NCBI GenBank assembly: GCA_035689185.1
Contig: DASSLY010000115.1
Coordinates: 1 to 13,691, forward strand
DNA from: DASSLY01 sp035689185
GTDB taxonomy: Bacteria > Actinomycetota > Actinomycetes > Actinomycetales > Dermatophilaceae
Direction: 5' to 3'
DNA length: 13,691 bases
Shown piece by piece: positions 1 through 5,052 of this stretch; the stretch's first letter is position 1; each line of letters begins with the position of its first letter. The translations under genes and the position numbers were made by a program. The notes under the pieces are model-generated. The model was given only the letters and a program-made list of their open reading frames with translations, did no database searches and was not told where the DNA came from.

Positions 1-1
1 C

Positions 2-454
2 CGGGCCGACGTGATCGCCGTCACCTCCGCGCGTGACCTGGAGGTGGTCCGCGCGGCCGTGTCGCTCGGGATCGTGCAGTACCTGCTGAAGCCGTTCGTC
101 TTCGGCTCGCTACGCGAGCGGCTGGAGAAGTACCTCGGCTATCGAGAGCAGCTGGAGCGCGAGGCCAGCGTGGCCACCCAGGACGAGGTCGACGCCATGC
201 TCGGCGCGCTGCGCCCCCGCGGCCAGCATCTGCCCAAGGGGACGGCTGCCGACCTGCTGGCCACGGTGTCCCGGGCGCTGCGCGCGGCCGACGCCGGCCG
301 GTCCGCGTCCGAGCTGGCCGCGGAGGTGGGGGTGTCGCGGGTCACCGCGCGCCGCTACCTGGAGCACCTGGCCGACAGCGGGTTGGCCGCCCGCCGCTCG
401 CGGCACACCGGGCCGGGGCGGCCGGAGGTCGAGTACCGCTGGGTCGCCCGCTGA
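2..454 (+). CDS. Response regulator, CitB/DcuR family, C-terminal part (5' truncated by window edge)
   Basis: The reading frame is open to the left edge, so only the last 150 codons are present and the true start lies outside. The visible part begins inside a receiver domain. VTSAR near the start carries the conserved Thr/Ser, and YLLKPF holds the conserved Lys-Pro of the switch region. A linker helix follows (RERLEKYLGYREQLE), then a C-terminal helix-turn-helix: SASELAAEVGVSRVTARRYLEHLADSG, with the tail RPEVEYRW. This receiver, coiled linker and HTH order is typical of CitB/DcuR/DctR regulators, which with a sensor kinase control uptake of C4-dicarboxylates or citrate. The kinase and transporter would be expected to the left and are not visible. 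The gene converges on the phosphotransferase gene with only 33 bp between stop codons. Family assignment is good; the ligand and targets are unknown. Confidence 0.85.
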   Translation, partial: RADVIAVTSARDLEVVRAAVSLGIVQYLLKPFVFGSLRERLEKYLGYREQLEREASVATQDEVDAMLGALRPRGQHLPKGTAADLLATVSRALRAADAGRSASELAAEVGVSRVTARRYLEHLADSGLAARRSRHTGPGRPEVEYRWVAR

Positions 455-487
455 GCTCTCACCGTGCGCCGCCCGGGCCGGGACGAG

Positions 488-1405
488 CTAGCCGGACATC
501 GCCTTGGCCACCGTGATAGCCACCGTCAGCGCGTCCCGGTCGTCCTCCCGCACCGCCCCGATCCCGTTGGCCACCGCCCGGACCAGCGTCCACGCCCGCG
601 CCCTGTCCTGGTCGATCCCGGCCCGCTCGCAGATGAGACCGAGCCGCCGCCGCAGGTGACGGCGGACGTCGCGGCTGGCCAGCGCCTCGCCCCACCGGTT
701 CCACAGCGCCGGTGCCACCTCGTATGCCGCCTCGCCCGCCACCGGCTTCGGGTCGATGGCCAGCCACGGCTGGCGGGTCCCGGCCAGGACGTTGGCGAAG
801 TGCAGGTCGGTATGCAGCAGTGTCCCGTCCACGTCTGGGTGGCCGCCCTGGTGCCGAGTCAGGTCGCGGACCAGCGACCTGGCCTGGTCGGCGAACCGTC
901 GCGGCAGCTGCGGTGGCGCTGCCGCGAAGGCCACCTCGGTGGCGGAGGCGATGTCGGACAGCCGCCGCAGCTGGGGCAGGGCCGGGCGCGCCAGCTGCTC
1001 CAGCAGCGCACCCAGCCGCTCGCAGGCGGCGTCCAGCGGCTCGTCCTGCAGGTCGCGGTCGGCGTCCAGCCGCTCCAGCAGCAGCGCCCACCGGGCGGGG
1101 TCGGCCGCGACCAGCCGAGCAGCGCCCCGGCCGCCCCAGGCGCGCAGGGCCAGGTGCTCGTGCCGGGCTTCGGGGTGCGGCCAGGTGAGCTTGAGGACCA
1201 GCCGCTGCCCGTCGCGGACGACCGGGACCACAAGGGCGCAGGCCCCGGCGCGGACCGGCGCGTCGTCGACGGCCAGCTGCCACGCCCCGAGCCGGTCGTC
1301 GACCAGCCGCGGCAGCCGGGAGAGCCAGCCGTCACCGTCGTCGAAGCCGTCGGCCGGCCGCCCGCGCAGGGCGGCCACGAACGCCGGCGGCAGTCGAAGC
1401 GTCAT
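488..1405 (-). CDS. APH(6)/hydroxyurea-resistance-type phosphotransferase (aminoglycoside kinase-like)
   Basis: A 305-residue protein with the kinase-like APH fold. Visible motifs are LVLKLTWP with the probable ATP-binding Lys72, an Arg/Glu-rich helix after it (E79, E83), the catalytic loop LLHTDLHFANVL (His198, Asp200, Asn205), and the metal-binding Asp218 in AIDPKP. The wording HTDLHFANVL...WLAIDPKP matches the streptomycin 6-kinase/hydroxyurea kinase family (PF04655). Members phosphorylate streptomycin-like aminoglycosides or hydroxyurea, but many chromosomal members have no proven substrate. ATG at 1405 overlaps the stop of a 45-codon ORF (ATGA), and no good Shine-Dalgarno precedes it, so translation is probably coupled to the upstream frame. 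The gene lies downstream of the ferritin-like lipoprotein gene, likely in one transcript. All catalytic residues are present, so it should be active. Calling it a resistance gene would be inference. Confidence 0.85.
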   Translation of the reverse strand: MTLRLPPAFVAALRGRPADGFDDGDGWLSRLPRLVDDRLGAWQLAVDDAPVRAGACALVVPVVRDGQRLVLKLTWPHPEARHEHLALRAWGGRGAARLVAADPARWALLLERLDADRDLQDEPLDAACERLGALLEQLARPALPQLRRLSDIASATEVAFAAAPPQLPRRFADQARSLVRDLTRHQGGHPDVDGTLLHTDLHFANVLAGTRQPWLAIDPKPVAGEAAYEVAPALWNRWGEALASRDVRRHLRRRLGLICERAGIDQDRARAWTLVRAVANGIGAVREDDRDALTVAITVAKAMSG

Positions 1406-1562
1406 ACCGTCAAGCCGGGAAACGCCGGACCCCGAGCTGGCCGGCGGCCTCCGCGACCCCCGCGTCGAGGCGTCATACCGTCAAGCCGGGAAACGCCGGA
1501 CCCCGAGCTGGCCGGCGGCCTCCGCGACCCCCGCGTCATAGCGTCAAGCCGGGAAACGCCGG
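1399..1562. repeat. Three-copy tandem repeat at a gene junction (30-bp core, 33-41-bp spacers)
   Basis: A 30-bp core occurs at 1399-1428, 1470-1499 and 1533-1562. The first two copies are identical, and the third differs only at 1541 (g for c). Between cores lie near-identical spacers: 41 bp at 1429-1469 and 33 bp at 1500-1532. The longer spacer has eight extra bases at its end, flanked by GCGT on both sides, so one GCGT-to-GCGT slip explains the difference. Each core carries, on the minus strand, the end codons of the lipoprotein gene (PGLT[LV]) and an ATGA stop/start overlap. The array therefore arose by duplication of the gene junction. Confidence 0.95.
1402..1539 (-). CDS. 45-codon ORF bridging two genes by ATGA overlaps (doubtful protein)
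   Basis: ATG at 1539-1537 overlaps the TGA of the lipoprotein gene (1538-1536). Its TGA at 1404-1402 overlaps the ATG of the phosphotransferase gene (1405-1403). The peptide runs from MTRGSRRPP to PAFPGLTV and is Arg/Gly/Pro-rich, with no domain. Its last residues repeat the C-terminus of the lipoprotein (PAFPGLTL) because the ORF lies wholly inside the amplified junction repeat. It is more likely a by-product of tandem duplication than a selected protein. Its translation could still carry ribosomes from the upstream gene to the phosphotransferase start. No known family is recognised. Confidence 0.35.
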   Translation of the reverse strand: MTRGSRRPPASSGSGVSRLDGMTPRRGGRGGRRPARGPAFPGLTV

Positions 1563-2675
1563 GGTCGCCGCGCCGAAGCGTTCCGCCAGCAGCTGGGCCT
1601 CGGCCCCTGCGCGCACAAGCCAGGTCAGCCCTGGCAGGTCCTCGGTCGCCGGCAGGGCCGCGACCAGGGCGGGTATCGATCGGGGAAGCAGGTAGGCGCC
1701 AAGGCGCTTCGCCGCCGACGGCGTGGTCACGGGGAACGGCAAGGCGTAGCCCACGGGCGGCGGGCCAGCGGCACTGCCGGCGGCCGCCTGCAGCTGGCTC
1801 TGCCAGCGGGACACCGCCGCCAGTGCCGCCCGGGCCAAGCTCAGGCCGGTCCGGTCCGTCTGGGCGGTCACCACCTGCAGCCCGTACCCGGAGGCTCGCA
1901 TCGAGGCCAGCGGACGGACGGCCGCCGTCCCGGACGGAGGAGCGTGCCGCGCCCAGGTCACGGTGCCCCCCAGCGTGATTGTGGTCACCGCCTGCTCGAG
2001 CAGGAGGGACCCGAGCAGGGCCCGGTTGGCGGTGGAGACGCGCGCGAGCCCCGCCAGGTCGGCCGGTGTCGGGCCGGTCCGCAGCGCCTCGATGCCGGCG
2101 GGTGCCGCCGACGTGGTCGCCGCCGTCGAGCCCGCGGGGGTGCTCGGCGCGGGTGAGCCCGCGGGGGGGCCTGGTGCGGGTGAGCCGGCGGGGGTGCTCG
2201 GCGCGGGTGAGCCGGCGGGGGTGCCTGGTGCGGGTGGCGTGCCTGCCGCCGGTGTGGTCGCGGGGAGTGTGTTCGTCGCCGGTGTGCTCGGCGACGGTGA
2301 GCCGGTCGGCGTGCGCGGCGCCGGTGAGCCGGTCTCCGCTCCCGCAGTGGGGACGGGGACCCCGCGCTGGCGCAGCAGCCCGGCGAGGGTTCGAGCCTGC
2401 TCGACCGAACGGGCGCGTGCCGCTGCGACCGCAGGTGCGCCCCCCGTCGCCGCGTCCCGGCGGGCGCGGGCTCGGACCAGGGCGGCGAGCAGCGCCGACT
2501 CGTCCGGCACCGGTTCCCGCGTCGGAACCAGCGGGATGCGGGGCGCGTCGTCCTCCAACCGGATGCCGCACGCGGCCAGCGCGAAGATCAGTCCGAGGGT
2601 CGTGGCCGCGGTGAGCACGGTTCGCCGGTCCGGCTCGGCGGCTGCGCTGGCCCGCCCGGACATGCGCCCGATCAT
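1536..2675 (-). CDS. Tat-type lipoprotein with C-terminal ferritin-like (DUF4439-type) domain
   Basis: A 379-residue predicted secreted lipoprotein. The N-terminus has a twin arginine (R17-R18 in PDRRTVLT), a hydrophobic stretch and a lipobox LAAC with Cys36, so export by Tat and lipid attachment outside the membrane are likely. Residues about 45-100 form an Ala/Arg-rich helix. Residues about 115-195 are a low-complexity Pro/Ser/Thr/Gly/Ala linker coded by a minisatellite. The last 180 residues (from IEALRTGPTPADLAGLARVSTANRALLGSLLLEQ) are helical and resemble the DUF4439 ferritin-like domain often coded beside rimP in actinobacteria. Its biochemical role is unknown, and I see no confident diiron ligand set. 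ATG 2675 and ATG 2663 are both possible starts; neither has a clear Shine-Dalgarno. It is divergent from rimP and probably co-transcribed with the phosphotransferase gene. Confidence 0.75.
   Translation of the reverse strand: MIGRMSGRASAAAEPDRRTVLTAATTLGLIFALAACGIRLEDDAPRIPLVPTREPVPDESALLAALVRARARRDAATGGAPAVAAARARSVEQARTLAGLLRQRGVPVPTAGAETGSPAPRTPTGSPSPSTPATNTLPATTPAAGTPPAPGTPAGSPAPSTPAGSPAPGPPAGSPAPSTPAGSTAATTSAAPAGIEALRTGPTPADLAGLARVSTANRALLGSLLLEQAVTTITLGGTVTWARHAPPSGTAAVRPLASMRASGYGLQVVTAQTDRTGLSLARAALAAVSRWQSQLQAAAGSAAGPPPVGYALPFPVTTPSAAKRLGAYLLPRSIPALVAALPATEDLPGLTWLVRAGAEAQLLAERFGAATPAFPGLTL
2128..2235 (-). repeat. 27-bp minisatellite, four units, coding a PAGSPAP linker
   Basis: Four head-to-tail 27-bp units lie at 2128-2154, 2155-2181, 2182-2208 and 2209-2235. 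They differ at only a few positions. On the minus strand each codes nine residues of the type PAGSPAPST, so changes in copy number keep the frame. More degenerate partial copies continue to about 2335. The repeat forms the flexible linker between the lipidated N-terminus and the globular domain of the lipoprotein. Confidence 0.9.
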
Positions 2676-2803
2676 GGCATGCGCCCGCCGGCACCCGGCT
2701 CGGCCGGGCGTGGCGTGGCGCGGGGGTTGCGTGCGGTCGAGCGGTGCGGGCGGACTCGGCGGGGCCGATACAGTGGCGGGACAACCGAAGAGCGGAGGCG
2801 GCG
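2676..2803. promoter_or_regulatory. Divergent intergenic region, lipoprotein gene / rimP
   Basis: These 128 bp separate two divergent gene starts and should hold promoters for both. On the plus strand TACAGT at 2769-2774 fits an actinobacterial -10 box (TANNNT) and would start transcription near 2781, about 23 nt before rimP. No convincing -35 is seen. GGAGG at 2794-2798 is the rimP ribosome-binding site, five bases before the GTG. I see no convincing promoter for the minus-strand gene. Confidence 0.45.
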
Positions 2804-3358
2804 GTGTCGACAGGGGAGCTGGCAGATCTCGTGCGCGAGGTCAGCGCGCCGGCAGTCGCCGGGCTGGGCCTGCTGGTGGAGGAGGTCGGCATCACCCCGG
2901 CCGGCCGCCGCCGGATCGTGCGGGTGACCTTGGACCGGGACCTGTCCGGCCTGGATCAGGCGGACGAGGCGACCCCGGTTCCTCCGGTCTGCCTGGACGA
3001 CATCGCCTCGGCCAGCACCGCCGTCGATGCGGCGCTGGAGGGCTCGGGCGCTCTCGGGGACCAGCCGTACGTCCTGGAGGTGAGCTCCCCTGGCGTCGGC
3101 CGTCCGCTCACGCTGCCGCGGCACTACCGGCGCAACGTCGGCCGGCTGGTGCAGGTGACCTGCACCGACGGTTCCTCGGTGACCGGCCGGCTGACCCGCG
3201 TCGGTGCCGAGGACCTCTCCTTGGCCGTGTCGCCGGCCCGGGGATCCGCCGCCGCCGACCGCACCCTGCGCTTCGGCGAGCTGGCCAGTGCGTGCGTGCA
3301 GGTGGAGTTCAACCGGTCCGAGGGACCCGGCGGCGACGAGGCGGAGGAGGCCGGCTGA
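2804..3358 (+). CDS. rimP: Ribosome maturation factor RimP
   Basis: A 184-residue protein needed for late maturation of the 30S ribosomal subunit in the cytoplasm. The family signature YVLEVSSPGVGRPLT lies at residues 89-103. It joins the N-terminal alpha/beta domain (LVVxxV-like GLLVEEVGI, then RRRIVRVTLDRD) to the C-terminal SH3-like barrel (GRLVQVTCTDGSSVTGRLTRVG). I chose GTG 2804 because GGAGG sits five bases upstream and homologues start at about this point. An in-frame ATG at 2744 would add 20 residues with no family match and lies before the putative -10 box. The C-terminus is acidic (GGDEAEEAG). The stop TGA overlaps the nusA ATG by one base (TGATG), so the two are translationally coupled. 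As in most bacteria, it is the first gene of the nusA-infB operon. Confidence 0.93.
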   Translation: MSTGELADLVREVSAPAVAGLGLLVEEVGITPAGRRRIVRVTLDRDLSGLDQADEATPVPPVCLDDIASASTAVDAALEGSGALGDQPYVLEVSSPGVGRPLTLPRHYRRNVGRLVQVTCTDGSSVTGRLTRVGAEDLSLAVSPARGSAAADRTLRFGELASACVQVEFNRSEGPGGDEAEEAG

Positions 3359-4578
3359 TGGACATAGACATGGCAGCCCTGCGCAGCCTGGAACGCGAGC
3401 GGGACATCTCCTTCGACGTCATCGTGCCGGCGATCGAGCAGGCCCTCCTGATGGCCTACCTGCGCACCGAGGGCGCCGCGCAGCAGGCCCGGGTGGAGCT
3501 GGACCGCAAGACCGGCCACGTGGTGGTCTGGGCGCGCGAGCGCGTTCTCGCGGAGCCCGGCGGCGGTGGCGTCGAGGCCATCGGCAGCGCGGGGGAGTCC
3601 CGGGAAAGCCGGGGGCAACCGGGGGCCAGCGCCGAGCAGCCCTGGGACGGCGGCGGGCGGGCGCGGGTCGGAGCCGATGACGGGGGCGGCGCTTCGCCCA
3701 CGAGCGCCCAGGAAGGTGACCCGGCGGCATACCGAGAGTTTGACGACACCCCGGCCGGCTTCGGCCGGGTGGCGGCGTTCACTGCGCGCCAGGTGATCCT
3801 GCAGCGGCTGCGGGAACTGGAAGACGAGCAGGTCATGGGCGACTTCCGCGGCCGGGAGGGCGACGTGGTGGCCGGGGTGATCCAGCAGAGCAGCGACCCC
3901 CGGACGGTGCACGTCGACTTCGGCACCGTCGAGGGCATGCTGCCGCAGGCCGAGCAGGTACCGGGGGAGCGGTACGTCCATGGTGAGCGGCTGCGGTGCT
4001 TCGTGGTGAGCGTCAAGCGCGGCGCGCGCGGGCCGCAGATCTCGCTGTCCAGGACGCACCCGAACCTGGTGCGCAAGCTGTTCGCACTGGAGGTCCCGGA
4101 GATCGCCGACGGCTCCGTCCAGATCGCCGCCCTTGCCAGGGAGGCGGGCCACCGCACCAAGATGGCCGTGCACACCACCGTGGCGAACCTCAACGCCAAG
4201 GGCGCCTGCATCGGCCCCATGGGCGCGCGCGTCCGGGCAGTCATGGCGGAGCTGCACGGGGAGAAGATCGACATCGTCGACTACGCCGAGGACCCGGCCG
4301 CGTTCATCGCCGCAGCGTTGTCACCGGCGCGGGTGAGCTCGGTGGAGATCCTCGACCCGGTGGCCCGGTCGGCCCGGGTGGTGGTGCCGGACTACCAGCT
4401 GTCGCTGGCCATCGGCAAGGAGGGGCAGAACGCCCGACTGGCGGCGAAGCTCACCGGGTGGCGCATCGACATCCGCTCCGACACGGCCACGGACACCGCC
4501 GCCGACACCGCCCCCGACACCGCCGCCGACACGGCCGTCGGAGCCGGTCCTCGGACCGCCGCGGGCAGCGGTGCCTGA
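3358..4578 (+). CDS. nusA: Transcription termination/antitermination factor NusA, with N-domain insertion
   Basis: A 406-residue protein that binds RNA polymerase and nascent RNA and modulates pausing, termination and antitermination. The N-terminal RNAP-binding domain starts MDIDMAALRSLERERDISFD and resumes with YREFDDTPAGFGRVAAFTARQVILQRLRE. In between, residues about 65-123 are a Gly/Ser/Glu-rich stretch that actinobacterial NusA proteins normally lack. S1 follows (about 165-235), then KH1 (GACIGPMGARVRAVMAEL, from 282) and KH2 (LAIGKEGQNARLAAKL, 350-363). There is no acidic C-terminal repeat domain, as usual outside proteobacteria. Residues 375-406 are a tail of DTAA-type repeats. Both additions make it about 60-90 residues longer than typical actinobacterial NusA. 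The ATG overlaps the rimP stop. All RNA-binding motifs look intact, so it should be functional. Confidence 0.95.
   Translation: MDIDMAALRSLERERDISFDVIVPAIEQALLMAYLRTEGAAQQARVELDRKTGHVVVWARERVLAEPGGGGVEAIGSAGESRESRGQPGASAEQPWDGGGRARVGADDGGGASPTSAQEGDPAAYREFDDTPAGFGRVAAFTARQVILQRLRELEDEQVMGDFRGREGDVVAGVIQQSSDPRTVHVDFGTVEGMLPQAEQVPGERYVHGERLRCFVVSVKRGARGPQISLSRTHPNLVRKLFALEVPEIADGSVQIAALAREAGHRTKMAVHTTVANLNAKGACIGPMGARVRAVMAELHGEKIDIVDYAEDPAAFIAAALSPARVSSVEILDPVARSARVVVPDYQLSLAIGKEGQNARLAAKLTGWRIDIRSDTATDTAADTAPDTAADTAVGAGPRTAAGSGA
4480..4539 (+). repeat. 12-bp tandem repeat, five units, in the 3' end of nusA
   Basis: Five 12-bp units of the type GACACCGCCGCC follow one another exactly, coding DTAT-DTAA-DTAP-DTAA-DTAV at residues 375-394. 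The array begins right after the last KH2 strand (WRIDIRS), so it only lengthens the disordered C-terminal tail. Copy number can change without a frameshift. Confidence 0.9.
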
Positions 4579-4598
4579 CAGCGGCGATCCGCGATAGC

Positions 4599-4937
4599 AT
4601 GGCCAAGATCGGTTCGCCTCGCTCCACCCGGCAGCCAGACACCCACCTCCCGACCCGGATGTGTGTGGGCTGCCGTCGGCGCGACGACCGATCGGCACTC
4701 CTGCGGGTTGTCGGCCAGGTCCGCGCGGACGGCGATGTCGTCGTCGTCGTGGACCCACGCCGGCGGCTGCCGGGACGAGGTGCGTGGGTGCACCCCGACC
4801 CGTCGTGCGTGGAGCGGGCCATCCGCCGCTCGGCGCTGGTGCGAGCCCTGCGACTCGGGGCGGCGCCGGTGCCGGACGAGCTGGTGGACTGGATCCGGCG
4901 CGAAGGCGCGGCCACGCACGTGCAGGACACGACCTAG
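4599..4937 (+). CDS. ylxR: YlxR family (DUF448) RNA-binding/nucleoid-associated protein
   Basis: A 112-residue protein of the YlxR family, found between nusA and infB in most Gram-positive bacteria. The hallmark RMCVGCRRR lies at residues 20-28 (Cys22, Cys25), followed by LLRVV, then LPGRGAWVHPDPSC (57-70) with Cys70, and the basic helix ERAIRRSALVRALR. Family members bind RNA or act as nucleoid-associated regulators of rnpB and other genes; the role here is inferred from family only. ATG 4599 is the only standard in-frame start upstream of the motif after the nusA stop, although its Shine-Dalgarno is poor. The N-terminal 19 residues are basic and variable. The C-terminus (VDWIRREGAATHVQDTT) is longer than in many homologues. 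It lies 20 bp downstream of nusA. Confidence 0.9.
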   Translation: MAKIGSPRSTRQPDTHLPTRMCVGCRRRDDRSALLRVVGQVRADGDVVVVVDPRRRLPGRGAWVHPDPSCVERAIRRSALVRALRLGAAPVPDELVDWIRREGAATHVQDTT

Positions 4938-5052
4938 CGAAGGCGGGTTTGACGCTGATGAGCAACCGATGAGCACTCAGCAATGAGCTGCACCCAGCAC
5001 TAACCACGCCCGCGCCGCTCTCCACGGCCGGCCGGGCCAGACGAGGAGAAAC
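4938..5052 (+). promoter_or_regulatory. ylxR-infB spacer with three ATGA-linked micro-ORFs and the infB ribosome-binding site
   Basis: Three tiny ORFs follow one another: MSNR (4958-4972), MSTQQ (4969-4986) and MSCTQH (4983-5003). Each stop overlaps the next start as ATGA. All begin ATGAGC within a loosely repeated ATGAGC element. AAGGCGGG at 4940-4947 could serve as a ribosome site for the first. The rest holds a C-rich stretch and the strong infB ribosome site GAGGAGA just before the GTG at 5053. Any leader-peptide role is speculative. Confidence 0.4.

Noticed and set aside
455..487. Terminator between the convergent regulator and phosphotransferase genes
   Set aside because: The 33-bp gap has only a short GC palindrome (GCCCGGGC-like) and no convincing stem-loop or T-run.
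1399..1562. CRISPR-like array: three 30-bp repeats with 33-41-bp spacers
   Set aside because: The spacers are copies of each other rather than unique, the repeat contains the stop and start codons of the flanking genes, and no cas genes are near. It is a tandem duplication.
2744..2803. Longer RimP starting at ATG 2744
   Set aside because: The extra residues have no family match, the ATG lacks a ribosome site and would precede the putative -10 box, whereas GTG 2804 has GGAGG at ideal spacing.
1402..2895. Minus-strand ORF of 497 codons in another frame of the lipoprotein gene
   Set aside because: Only its last 45 codons coincide with the bridging ORF. The remainder is an out-of-frame reading of the lipoprotein gene and of the divergent promoter region.
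1963..3357. N-terminal extension of the nusA frame by 465 codons
   Set aside because: The frame is merely open across rimP and the antisense lipoprotein gene. NusA homologues start at the ATG overlapping the rimP stop.
4595..4600. TAGCAT as a -10 promoter box for ylxR
   Set aside because: It overlaps the only plausible ATG start of ylxR (4599), so a transcript from it would lack the start codon.
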